Shown here: piece by piece, positions 43,554 through 52,452 of the stretch
Layout of the letters: each line of letters starts with the position of its first letter
Position numbering within the stretch: the stretch's first letter is position 1
Assembly (NCBI RefSeq): GCF_042666875.1
Contig: NZ_JBHTCX010000011.1
Coordinates: 386,167 to 450,166, forward strand
Origin: Brachybacterium sp042666875
Lineage (GTDB): Bacteria > Actinomycetota > Actinomycetes > Actinomycetales > Dermabacteraceae
DNA: 64,000 nucleotides
Direction: 5' to 3'
Notes under the pieces: generated by a model
What the model saw: the letters and a program-made list of their open reading frames with translations, nothing else
What the model was told of the DNA's origin: nothing
The model's database searches: none
Position numbers and translations under genes: made by a program

Positions 43554-44660
43554 ATGATCACCACGCCCCCCGCTCTCGGTCGCCCGTCTACGGGCCATCG
43601 CCGCCCGGGCACCCCGCTGCGGATCGCCGCGGCCTCGCTCGGTCTCGTGCTGGCCCTGAGCGGCTGCGTGCAATCGGGCCGCACCAGCCACCCCGACAAC
43701 TTCGAGGGCGAGACCGCCTGCCCGGTCGAGCCGGATCCGAGCATCACCACCTCCGCCCGCATCGCGTGGCAGGCGATCCCCAACGGGGACCTGGTGATCA
43801 AGGACCTCGAGCTGTTGGAGGCCTGCATGCCCGAGGCAGACATCTCCTGGGTCAAGATGAACTCGGGCGGCGACGTCATCCAGGCGTTCGGCTCCGACTC
43901 CCTGGACATCGCCCAGGTCGGCTCCAGCCCCGCTGTGAAAGCTGCCTCCCCGCCGCTGTCCAAGGACATCAAAGCGATCTGGATCAGCGACGTCATCGGC
44001 CAGGCCGAATCCCTGGTCGCCAAGGACCCGGCCGTGGAAGAGCTCGCCGACCTCGAGGGCAAGACGATCGCCGTGCCGTTCGGATCCACAGCCCACTACT
44101 CGCTGCTCACGGCGCTGGATGAAGCCGGCCTCGGCGACGCGGTGAGGGTCATCAATCTTGCGCCTGATGCGATCCTGGCCGCCTGGCAGCGCGACGAGAT
44201 CGACGCCGCCTGGATCTGGCAGCCCACCCAGGCGGAGCTCCTCGAGGACGGTCACGCGATCCTCTCCAGCGAGGACAGCGCCGAGATGGGCGCCCCGACG
44301 TACGACATGGTCGCCGGCACCGGCTCCTTCGTCACCGAGAACCCCGAGTTCATGCGGATGTGGACACTCGTGCAGGGCGAGGGCGCCCGGCTGCTGACCG
44401 AGGAGCCGGAGACAGCCGCGACCTCGATCGCGGTGCAGCTGGACATTCCGCCCGAGGACGCCGAGCAGCTCCTGGAGGGGTACATCTTCCCCACCCTGGA
44501 GGAGCAGGCCGGCCCCGACTACTTCGGCGGCGGGCTCGCAGACGACTTCCGCAGCACCGCCGAGTTCCTGGAGGGACAGCAGGAGATCGACGCGCTCGCC
44601 GAGGACGGTGACTACCAGGAGATGCCCTACTCCGAGGCGATCGAGGAGGCCTCAACATGA
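43554..44660 (+). CDS. ABC transporter substrate-binding lipoprotein (TauA/SsuA type)
   Basis: 368 aa. A signal peptide ends in the lipobox LSGC near 39. The mature domain is of the NMT1/TauA type: ARIAWQAIPNGDLVIKDLEL, then GGDVIQAFGSDSLDIAQVGS, VPFGSTAHYSLLTAL, and WIWQPTQAELLEDG. Ligand class: taurine, sulfonate, nitrate or a similar small organic; the amine-containing taurine reading is favoured by the IGQAESLVAKD-type pocket but unproven. The stop overlaps the ATPase start (ATGA). Confidence 0.92.
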   Translation: MITTPPALGRPSTGHRRPGTPLRIAAASLGLVLALSGCVQSGRTSHPDNFEGETACPVEPDPSITTSARIAWQAIPNGDLVIKDLELLEACMPEADISWVKMNSGGDVIQAFGSDSLDIAQVGSSPAVKAASPPLSKDIKAIWISDVIGQAESLVAKDPAVEELADLEGKTIAVPFGSTAHYSLLTALDEAGLGDAVRVINLAPDAILAAWQRDEIDAAWIWQPTQAELLEDGHAILSSEDSAEMGAPTYDMVAGTGSFVTENPEFMRMWTLVQGEGARLLTEEPETAATSIAVQLDIPPEDAEQLLEGYIFPTLEEQAGPDYFGGGLADDFRSTAEFLEGQQEIDALAEDGDYQEMPYSEAIEEAST

Positions 44661-45463
44661 CCGCGACCCAGAACGCGACCGACAGAGCCGCGCAGAGCGC
44701 CGTCGTCTCGCTCGATGGCGTCTCGCAGCGCTACGTCACCGACTCCGGAGACGTCGTCCACGCCCTCGCCGAGACCGATCTAACGATCCCCGAGGGCGAG
44801 TTCATCTGCGTGGTGGGCCCCTCCGGCTGCGGGAAGACCACGCTTCTGAAGATCCTCGCCGGATTCCTCGAGCCGACCGGTGGGGCCGCGCACTACCGCG
44901 GGAAGCAGATCACCGGTCCGGCCGCAGCGCGGGGTGTCGTCTTCCAGCAGCCGAACCTGTACCCGTGGTTCACGGTGCGTGAGAACGTCGCCCTGGGGAT
45001 GCGTATGCGAAAGGTGGGCAAGAAGCAGCGCACCGAGAAGGCCCAGGAGTACCTCGAACTGGTGGGCCTCGGCGATTCCGGCGACGCGAAACCGTACGAA
45101 CTCTCCGGCGGCATGCAGCAGCGCACCCAGATCGCCCGCGTGCTGGCCAACGAGACCGACGTGATCCTCATGGACGAGCCCTTCGGAGCGCTGGACGCCA
45201 TCACCCGGGGCCGCCTGCAGGCCGACCTGTTGGCGCTGCAGCGCGCCCAGCACCGCACCATCTTCTTCATCACCCACGACGTCGACGAGGCAGTGTTCCT
45301 CGGGGATCGCGTCCTGGTGATGAGCGCTCGCCCCGGGCGCGTGGTGCTCGACCAGGACGTCACCCTCTCGGCCGACGCCGGGCACATGCTCGGTGAGGAG
45401 ATGCGCCGCCTGCCGGAGTTCATCGAGTTGCGGGAAAAGGTCGCGGGAGCGATCGAGCGGTGA
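44657..45463 (+). CDS. ABC transporter ATPase (SsuB/TauB type)
   Basis: 268 aa. Walker A GPSGCGKTT is near 54-62; Q-loop FQQPNLYPW; signature LSGGMQQRTQIARVLA; Walker B VILMDEPFGALDA; switch histidine ITHDVDEA. Closest to TauB/SsuB/NrtD. Completes the importer with the two upstream genes. Last gene before codon usage and GC content change at 45.5 kb, so the polysaccharide island starts just after it. Confidence 0.95.
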   Translation: MTATQNATDRAAQSAVVSLDGVSQRYVTDSGDVVHALAETDLTIPEGEFICVVGPSGCGKTTLLKILAGFLEPTGGAAHYRGKQITGPAAARGVVFQQPNLYPWFTVRENVALGMRMRKVGKKQRTEKAQEYLELVGLGDSGDAKPYELSGGMQQRTQIARVLANETDVILMDEPFGALDAITRGRLQADLLALQRAQHRTIFFITHDVDEAVFLGDRVLVMSARPGRVVLDQDVTLSADAGHMLGEEMRRLPEFIELREKVAGAIER

Positions 45464-45541
45464 TCCATGCACCCGATGCCGTCCACGGTTCTTATCGATT
45501 GTCTCGTGGCCGTCCGGAGGACGAAAGAGGAATCTAAACCC

Positions 45542-47293
45542 ATGAACATCAATTTCGGCGTAGCTGCGCTCTCTGGGCGCGGACGTCAATTGCTTCCGGC
45601 CCTCTGGGAAGAGGCCCTGCGTATCGGCGGAGAGGCGTATGACCTGAACACTGCTGCCGTCAAGAGAACGCCGGGGCGAGCTTCGATCAATGCTCGCGCG
45701 TTAGACGAGACTTGGGAAGCTCCGACTTGGCTCCAGGATGAGCATGGCGCACTCTCACTCTCGCAGCCGCCGATCTCATTCCAGACCGAGATCGCGCAGT
45801 CCTCCTGGCATCGCTGGGCCCTGGACACGCTCCGGGAAGATCCGGGGCGCCGAACCGTGCATCCCGGGTACTTCGGGATCTCCCATTGGGAGAACGGTGG
45901 CATGGAGATGTGGAACGATATCTTCGGGTTTGCTCGCGCGTACGTGGTTACCAACGATCACTTTGCCGCTGTCGGCAATCACATCGGAATGGTCTCAATG
46001 TTCTCCGCGACCCCGTTAAAGGCAGACGAGTTTGGCGCGGACGTATTCGCCCAGCTCGGGTTCTGGCCAGAGGAGAATTCGCCGCTCACGGCCGTTCGGC
46101 GTCTCGGTGCTGCCGAAGTCGTCGCGGTCGGGACGCACGACGAGGTGAGTATCCGTCAATACGGCCATCTCTCGGACCACTTCGAATACAGAGAGCGACA
46201 TCCCGATATCGAGGAAGCCGCCCATTCACTCGCGATATCTACCGCCAACATCGGCGCGATCATGTCGAGACGTCCGCGCGTCGATCTCTCAGGAGGGCGG
46301 GATTCGCGCCTCACTGCAGCGGCGTGGATCGCTGGTGGACGCCCTGGCCTGATCCATACCCTCGGAAATCTTCAGGGAGAAGCTGACATTGCCGTCCAGC
46401 TCGTGGAGGCTCTCGGGACCGAGGAGTTTCTCGAAGGGAGAGGACTCAAGCATCAGGTTGTCCGCTCGGATCCGCGCCGGGCCGCGGGTTTCTCCATCGA
46501 AGAGCGGATCGAAGCAGCTATGAGGCAGTGGGATGGCGATTTTGCCCACCTGAATCTGAAGTCGCCCATTGTGCGACCGCCCCGCCGAAGCGCCTTCAGT
46601 GTAGGAGGTGGGAATGGTGAAGTAATGCATCCCCTCTATTACTCGACTCCCCACATTCTAAAAAGCGTACGAGCTATGGAGCATCCGCTCCGACGGGTGC
46701 CGCAAGCGCTACCTCCGAAGTGGAACACGGTACGTGCTGCCGAGAGCACGAATCGCTACATCGACGGGCAGGTCGACGTCATGTGCTCGATCGGTCAGTT
46801 GGATGCTACCGCTCTCAATGTGTTCCAGATGATGGCGAAATTCCGACGTTGGCCGAATTCACAGCTCGTCGGGAGCGCGTTCGTGCTGCTCCTCAATCCG
46901 GTATTCGTGCGTGCGGCAATCGACATGACGCCCGAACAGAGGGTTAACCGCGAATTGCAGGACGCGTTGACCGTAGCTCTGGTGCCACAATGGTCGGATA
47001 TGCCGTACTTCAAAGGCGGTGTCTCGGACTTCAAGAACTCAGAGATCGTCCAGGCGAACAGAATTTGGAACACCTCCCCGGGCTCCATGGAGTACCTTCT
47101 TCATGAAAGGGACGAGTGGAAGGGCGCTTTTGATGAAGGTAAAATGCTCGAGCTGGAGCAGGAAGTGCACGCTGAAACTGCCGCGACGATGCATGAGTCG
47201 ACCCTCAACAAGGCCTTCGTTGTCGACGCCATTCCGGAACACGCCGCAAAACTTGAGCGTCGCCGTGAGCGCCACTGGAGCGCTCGCCCGTGA
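45542..47293 (+). CDS. Asparagine-synthetase-like ligase, cluster copy 1
   Basis: 583 aa. An N-terminal domain (about 1-220) resembles a degenerate Ntn glutaminase but begins MNINFGVAAL, without the nucleophile Cys2. The synthetase domain has the PP-loop SGGRDSR at 250-256 (DLSGGRDSRLTAAAW), GNGEVMHP near 360 and PQWSDMPYFKGG near 480. Such proteins use ATP to adenylate a carboxylate for amidation; in polysaccharide loci they are proposed to amidate uronic acids or amino-acid substituents. The ATG at 45542 follows AGAGGAA. Codon choice is less GC-biased than upstream. Homologous to the protein at 57657. Confidence 0.82.
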   Translation: MNINFGVAALSGRGRQLLPALWEEALRIGGEAYDLNTAAVKRTPGRASINARALDETWEAPTWLQDEHGALSLSQPPISFQTEIAQSSWHRWALDTLREDPGRRTVHPGYFGISHWENGGMEMWNDIFGFARAYVVTNDHFAAVGNHIGMVSMFSATPLKADEFGADVFAQLGFWPEENSPLTAVRRLGAAEVVAVGTHDEVSIRQYGHLSDHFEYRERHPDIEEAAHSLAISTANIGAIMSRRPRVDLSGGRDSRLTAAAWIAGGRPGLIHTLGNLQGEADIAVQLVEALGTEEFLEGRGLKHQVVRSDPRRAAGFSIEERIEAAMRQWDGDFAHLNLKSPIVRPPRRSAFSVGGGNGEVMHPLYYSTPHILKSVRAMEHPLRRVPQALPPKWNTVRAAESTNRYIDGQVDVMCSIGQLDATALNVFQMMAKFRRWPNSQLVGSAFVLLLNPVFVRAAIDMTPEQRVNRELQDALTVALVPQWSDMPYFKGGVSDFKNSEIVQANRIWNTSPGSMEYLLHERDEWKGAFDEGKMLELEQEVHAETAATMHESTLNKAFVVDAIPEHAAKLERRRERHWSARP

Positions 47294-47454
47294 CGACTCG
47301 CTAGTATGGGGCGAGGAAGCGTCGGCGGCGGTGGGGTTCCACACTTCGCTCACGATCATTTCTGGCGGCACAGCTTCGCGTCGGGACTATGGACAGAAGG
47401 TGTCGCCAATTGTGTAAAGCGGCCGCGAGTGCTGCGGAATGAAGTTGTGAAACA

Positions 47455-49305
47455 GTGAAGACACTGTCCATGCCCCGTGCGCGGGGCCGTATGTGGCAAC
47501 GGTGTGGCGATGTCGCCCGAAACGTTGTGATCGTGGGTCAGTCGATGGTGGAACACGCCTTCGCCGATCCCGCGTTGCTTGCCGTCCAGATAAGTCGGCG
47601 ATTGCCGCTCGGGGCGCGCATGCTGATGGGTGGAGTGCTGGAGAGTGCATCAGCCGCGTTGCCGAGTGTTGCAGCCCTCGGCGCGGTCATGGCCGGAGAC
47701 ATGTTGAATGCACGTCGGCTCGTCGGTGAAGTCCTCGAGGCAGGCCGACCATCGCGTCTTGCGGGCGAGATCGCCATCCTGCTGAATCGCACCGACTTGG
47801 TGGGTGACACCGCGCCCGCGCGTACCCGGGCGCGCGCGGCTTGGTCGCGGGGAGACCTTGAAGGCGCCCTCCAGATCTTGCGGGATGCCTGCCTGAATGG
47901 CGACGGTTATGCCCTCCTATTGCGTAGCGAGCTGGACTTGCTCCGAACGGGCCGTCGGTTGCCGCTGGCGGCGGGATTGAGTCTGCCCGATCGGTCCTCG
48001 ACGAATGCCAAGCCGGCTCCGTTCGAGGGACTGCGCGTTCTGCACGTGGTCACCAACTCGCTGCCCCACACCCAGTCCGGGTACACGTTGCGTACTCATC
48101 GCATACTTCGCGCGCTCACCGATGCCGGAGTGCGATCGATGGCGCTCACCCGGACGGGGTATCCGGTAATGGTTGGTAAAGTTGGTGCCGCACGCGAGGA
48201 CTCCGTTGACGGAATTAATTACCGACGGACGCTGCCTTTATTCCTTGCGCGAACTCCCGAGCAGCGCTTGCTGCAGCAAGTGCATGAGGCGTTGGCTGTG
48301 GTCCGCGAGTTCCGTCCGGACATAATCCACACGACAACAGACTATCGCAATGCATTGGTAGGGCAGGCCGTCGCTCGGGCCACAGGCCTGCCGTGGATCC
48401 TAGAAGCCCGCGGACTCATGGAGAAGACTTGGGTCGCATCCCAATTCTCTGAGTCCGCACGCGCGGAGGCGAAGCGGTCGCAACGGGCACGCCTGATCGC
48501 GGCACGGGAAGGCGAGCTCGCCCGTTCCGCAGATGCCGTCGTCACGCTAAGTCGGACGATGGCCGGTGAGTTCGTGGCGCGGGGAGTGGAGCCGGGGGCG
48601 ATCACGATCATCCCCAACGGTGTGGATGCAGAACTGCTGGAGCGGCATCTGAGCCCTGCTGAAGCACGTCGTTCCGTGGCGCTTGATAGATCCGATGCAT
48701 TTGTTGTGGGCGCCGTGAGCGCTCTAGTCGATTACGAGGGCTTCGACACGCTTCTCCGGGCTGCCGCTGAGATCGTGCACGGGCGCTGCGGTCGACCCGA
48801 ATTGTGGGAGAAGCTTGTGGTGGTTCTGGCGGGAGACGGCACGGCAGCCCCTGGCCTGAGCTCATTGGCGCGCTCCCTCGGCATCAGCGACCGCGTGGTG
48901 TTGCCTGGACGCGTCCCGCGACGCAGCGCGCGTGACTGGGTGCAAGCCCTTGACGCCGTGGTCGTCCCTCGTCGTGACGTCGAGGTGGCGCGGTTCGTCA
49001 CACCTCAGAAGCCGGTGGAGGCATTGGCGCTGGGACGTCCTGTGATTATCTCGGATCTTCCTGCGCTCCGGGAGACCATCACGGCCGAAGACGGCACGTC
49101 ATGCGGCATAGTGGTGCCGCCGGACGATCACGTGGCACTCGCCGGGGCCATCGCCCGGCTTCACGACGATCCCGGCATGACGGTCGGCCTCGTAGAGGCC
49201 GGAAGATGTCTGGCAGCCGAGCGCACGTGGCCGAGCCTCGTCCGCCGGTACTCGGACGCGTACGCGCGGGCGATGACGAGACGAGACGAGAGGAGGACAG
49301 GATGA
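47455..49305 (+). CDS. GT4 glycosyltransferase with N-terminal extension
   Basis: 616 aa. Residues about 1-190 are a helical extension with a moderately hydrophobic start and no named domain. The GT-B fold begins near 195 with LRVLHVVTNSLPHTQSGYTL RTHRI, shares TQSGYTLRTH with the first GT domain of the 52453 protein, and ends with IIPNGVDAELL, VSALVDYEGFDTLLRAA and KPVEALALGRPVIISDLPAL. GTG start with no strong ribosome-binding site; an ATG at 47470 is an alternative. The stop overlaps the exporter permease ATG (ATGA). Confidence 0.87.
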   Translation: MKTLSMPRARGRMWQRCGDVARNVVIVGQSMVEHAFADPALLAVQISRRLPLGARMLMGGVLESASAALPSVAALGAVMAGDMLNARRLVGEVLEAGRPSRLAGEIAILLNRTDLVGDTAPARTRARAAWSRGDLEGALQILRDACLNGDGYALLLRSELDLLRTGRRLPLAAGLSLPDRSSTNAKPAPFEGLRVLHVVTNSLPHTQSGYTLRTHRILRALTDAGVRSMALTRTGYPVMVGKVGAAREDSVDGINYRRTLPLFLARTPEQRLLQQVHEALAVVREFRPDIIHTTTDYRNALVGQAVARATGLPWILEARGLMEKTWVASQFSESARAEAKRSQRARLIAAREGELARSADAVVTLSRTMAGEFVARGVEPGAITIIPNGVDAELLERHLSPAEARRSVALDRSDAFVVGAVSALVDYEGFDTLLRAAAEIVHGRCGRPELWEKLVVVLAGDGTAAPGLSSLARSLGISDRVVLPGRVPRRSARDWVQALDAVVVPRRDVEVARFVTPQKPVEALALGRPVIISDLPALRETITAEDGTSCGIVVPPDDHVALAGAIARLHDDPGMTVGLVEAGRCLAAERTWPSLVRRYSDAYARAMTRRDERRTG

Positions 49306-50198
49306 CGCAGAGCGCTGAGTCCGTGCACCAGGTCCGCCAGGCTCTCGAGAGTCGTGGGCTGCAGCCCGATGACCTGAAGCCGGTCGGCGTCCGTCCGTCC
49401 CTCTCCGACTACGCAGGACAGCTGTGGGAGCGGCGCCATTTCATCTGGATGGATGCCCGGCACCGGGTGGCGACGCAGAACAGTCGCAACCGCCTGGGCA
49501 GCCTCTGGCTGGTGCTCCGCCCGCTCCTCGATGCCGCGATGTACTACGTCATCTTCGCGCTGATCCTGCAGGTGGACCGGGGCATGGAAAACTACGCCGC
49601 GTTCATCATCATTGGGGTGCTGATGTTCCGCTCGACGATGCGAGCGATCAGTCAAGGCCCAAGTGTCCTGCACTCCGGAAAGGCGATGATCAGGGCATTC
49701 GCGTTCCCGCGAGCGGCGCTTCCGATATCGGCGGAGATCCGCGACGCCTTGCAGATGGTCTACACGGTGGCCATGGTCGTCATCATGATCATGGTCGTGC
49801 CCGAACACGAGCTCCCGGAGCTCGCCTGGTTGCTGGTCCCGGTCATATTCCTCCTGCAGTTCTTCCTGAACCTCGGCATCTCGTGCGTGATGGCGCGCGT
49901 CGGCTTCCACTTCCCCGACCTGACCCAGATGATGTCATTCGCCGGACGTCTGTTGATGTACGGCTCGGGCGTCATCTTCCCGATCGAGCGGTTCCTCGAG
50001 CATCCGGTGGCCATGATGCTCATCCAGGCGAACCCGATCTACCACATGCTCGTCCTCTATCGAGAAGTGCTCATGGACGGCGTCGTGCCGTCCGCCGAGC
50101 ACTGGCTGATCCTCGGGGCGTGGGCGCTCGGCCTGTCGGTCTTCGGGTTCGTCTTCTTCTGGCGAGGGGAGGAGACCTATGGCGGAGAGCAGAACTGA
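49302..50198 (+). CDS. ABC-2 polysaccharide exporter permease (Wzm/TagG type)
   Basis: 298 aa. A cytosolic amphipathic N-terminus (about 1-50, LSDYAGQLWERRHFIWMDAR) precedes six transmembrane helices; SRNRLGSLWLVLRPLLDAAM is the conserved TagG/Wzm entry segment, and the loop FPRAALPISAEIRDALQMVY is typical. It exports undecaprenyl-linked polymer with the ATPase encoded next, which it overlaps by 20 bp. The ATG at 49302 follows GAGGAGGACAGG. Confidence 0.93.
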   Translation: MTQSAESVHQVRQALESRGLQPDDLKPVGVRPSLSDYAGQLWERRHFIWMDARHRVATQNSRNRLGSLWLVLRPLLDAAMYYVIFALILQVDRGMENYAAFIIIGVLMFRSTMRAISQGPSVLHSGKAMIRAFAFPRAALPISAEIRDALQMVYTVAMVVIMIMVVPEHELPELAWLLVPVIFLLQFFLNLGISCVMARVGFHFPDLTQMMSFAGRLLMYGSGVIFPIERFLEHPVAMMLIQANPIYHMLVLYREVLMDGVVPSAEHWLILGAWALGLSVFGFVFFWRGEETYGGEQN

Positions 50199-51195
50199 GA
50201 GCGAGCGCTGGGTCGCCCCGGTCGAGTCGCCGCTGACCGTCGTCGCCCACAATCTCCGGGTGCGGTACAAGGTGCTGCGCACGGACCGCGGGCCGCGGAA
50301 GGACCTTTTCGGGAAGTTCCGCAGGAAGCAGATGGTCTCCGTGTCGGCCCTGAGAGGCGTCTCGTTCACGGCGAGGTCCGGCGAGTTCATCGGGATCATC
50401 GGCCGCAACGGGTCCGGGAAGTCGACCCTGCTGCGGATCCTGGCGGGGCTCGAGCCGCCGAGCTCCGGGCTCGTCATGACGTCCGCGAAGCCGATGCTCC
50501 TCGGTGTGGGCGCCGCGCTCCTCCCGGACCTCACCGGGGCTGAGAACGTCAAACTGGGTGCCCTGGCCATGGGGCTCACGCCGGAGCGCGCCGAGGAGAT
50601 TTTCGACGACGTGGTCGAGCTCTCCGCTCTCGGCGACGCCATCGATCTGCCGATGCGCACGTACTCCTCCGGCATGGGGGCGCGGCTCAAGTTCGCGATC
50701 TCCCTCGCGGCGGACCCGTCCATCCTCATGATCGACGAGGCGCTCTCGACCGGTGATGCCACGTTCGCAGAGCGTTCGCGTCGAGCAATGGACGAGATGC
50801 TTGAGAAGGCCGGCACGGTCTTCTTGGTTAACCACGCTGCCCAGACCATCGAGAACATGTGCTCGCGCGCCATCTGGATGGAGCGCGGGCAGGTGGTCCT
50901 CGACGGGGACGCGGTGGAAGTCGCACGCAAGTATCGCTGGTTCGCCCACAACCTCGCCCAAGGCCAGGACGAGAAAGCCGCGGGACTCCTCCGCGACGCC
51001 GTGCAGGAGGGGGAGGAGCAGCGCCAGGCCGCGCAGCTCACCCTTCCGTCCGAGCGGACCGACGAAAAGGCTCGCGGCGGTAGGCGAGACGCCCCTGAGC
51101 TGGAGCCCGATCCCTTCACCAGGGTCTACGATCGAAACTCGCAATCCCCGAAGAAACCCTTCCCCGCGGTCTCATCCGTCGATGAGCGGGACTGA
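50179..51195 (+). CDS. ABC polysaccharide exporter ATPase (Wzt/TagH type)
   Basis: 338 aa. Walker A GRNGSGKST at 75-83; signature YSSGMGARLKFAISLA, the degenerate form typical of Wzt/TagH; Walker B ILMIDEALSTGD; switch His in LVNHAAQTIE. A C-terminal tail of about 90 residues (KAAGLLRDAVQEGEEQRQAA onwards) is charged and is not a recognised Wzt carbohydrate-binding domain. Pairs with the permease; the polymer is made completely in the cytosol and then flipped. Confidence 0.94.
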   Translation: MAESRTESERWVAPVESPLTVVAHNLRVRYKVLRTDRGPRKDLFGKFRRKQMVSVSALRGVSFTARSGEFIGIIGRNGSGKSTLLRILAGLEPPSSGLVMTSAKPMLLGVGAALLPDLTGAENVKLGALAMGLTPERAEEIFDDVVELSALGDAIDLPMRTYSSGMGARLKFAISLAADPSILMIDEALSTGDATFAERSRRAMDEMLEKAGTVFLVNHAAQTIENMCSRAIWMERGQVVLDGDAVEVARKYRWFAHNLAQGQDEKAAGLLRDAVQEGEEQRQAAQLTLPSERTDEKARGGRRDAPELEPDPFTRVYDRNSQSPKKPFPAVSSVDERD

Positions 51196-51225
51196 TATGA
51201 CCACCAGCACATCGAGGAGCACGCG

Positions 51226-52389
51226 TTGACTCTGCGCATCATGACGATCTACGGCACCCGGCCCGAGGCCATCAAGGTCGCCCCAATCATCAAGGCGATC
51301 GAGACGGACCCCGGCCTCGAGAGCGTCGTCGCTGTGACCGGTCAGCATCGGGATATGCTCGACCAGGTCAACACCATCTTCCAGATCGTTCCCGATCACG
51401 ATCTCGACATCATGAGCGCAGGCCAGACGTTGAACGGGATCATCGCCAAGGTCATCACCGGCGTGGACGGACTCCTGGAGAGCGAGGAGCCGGACGCGGT
51501 GATCGTCCAGGGCGATACCTCGACTGTGATGGGAGCGGCCGTGGCCGCCTTCAACCGGCAGGTGCCCGTCATCCACCTCGAAGCGGGCTTGCGATCCGGT
51601 GACATCAACTCGCCGTTCCCCGAGGAGGCGAACCGCAAGCTCACCAGCCAGATCGCGACTCTGCATCTCGCTCCGACCGTGACCAGCAAAGCGAACCTGA
51701 CCCGCGAGGACGTCAGCGAGAATGACATCGTCGTCACCGGCAACAGCGTGATCGACACGCTCCTGTTCGCGACGAATCATCTCGAGGTGACCTTCGACGA
51801 CCCCCGGCTCGAGGAACTCCAGCGGGCGATGGACGCCGGTGAGCCCGGCCGGGTGCTGCTCGTGACGGCGCATCGCCGCGAAAACCTGGGCACGGCGATG
51901 GAGGACATCGGCGCGGCCGTCGCCGATCTCGCCCGGAAGTACCCGGACCTCACGGTCGTCTTCCCCATCCACAAGAACCCCAAGGTCCGCGCATCGATCC
52001 AGCCGGCCGTGGAGGGGCTCGGCAACGTCATCCTCATCGAGCCGCTCGCCTATGCCGAGTTCACACGCGCCCTCAGCCTGGCGGACATCGTCCTGACGGA
52101 CTCCGGCGGGGTGCAGGAGGAGGCACCGAGCCTCGGGAAGCCGGTGCTGGTGATGCGGGAGAACACGGAGCGTCCCGAAGCCGTCGTCGCCGGCACCGTG
52201 AAGCTCATCGGCACCCACCGCCAGCGCCTGGTGGATGAGGTCTCGCTGCTCCTGGACTCGCAGGAGGCGTACGCCGGGATGGCGAACGCCGTGAACCCGT
52301 ACGGGGACGGACGAGCCGCAGAGCGGACGATCGGTGCCATCAAGTGGAAGTTCACCGAAGGCGACCGACCGGACGACTTCGCCGACTGA
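51226..52389 (+). CDS. wecB: UDP-N-acetylglucosamine 2-epimerase (non-hydrolysing)
   Basis: 387 aa. Converts UDP-GlcNAc to UDP-ManNAc. YGTRPEAIKVAPII is at about 9-22; VQGDTSTVMGAAVAAF near 88-103; HLEAGLRSGD; TAHRRENLG near 212; DSGGVQEEAPSLGKPVLVMR near 292, all diagnostic of WecB/MnaA. TTG start with GAGGAGC upstream. With the dehydrogenase at the right edge it would supply UDP-ManNAcA, the uronic acid in Micrococcus teichuronic acid (established), so the polymer may contain ManNAc(A). Confidence 0.95.
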   Translation: MTLRIMTIYGTRPEAIKVAPIIKAIETDPGLESVVAVTGQHRDMLDQVNTIFQIVPDHDLDIMSAGQTLNGIIAKVITGVDGLLESEEPDAVIVQGDTSTVMGAAVAAFNRQVPVIHLEAGLRSGDINSPFPEEANRKLTSQIATLHLAPTVTSKANLTREDVSENDIVVTGNSVIDTLLFATNHLEVTFDDPRLEELQRAMDAGEPGRVLLVTAHRRENLGTAMEDIGAAVADLARKYPDLTVVFPIHKNPKVRASIQPAVEGLGNVILIEPLAYAEFTRALSLADIVLTDSGGVQEEAPSLGKPVLVMRENTERPEAVVAGTVKLIGTHRQRLVDEVSLLLDSQEAYAGMANAVNPYGDGRAAERTIGAIKWKFTEGDRPDDFAD

Positions 52390-52452
52390 TCATCCGACAC
52401 ACCGTGCCGGGTGAGGACCACGGCCACGGGAGGAACAGGAAGGGATGCACCG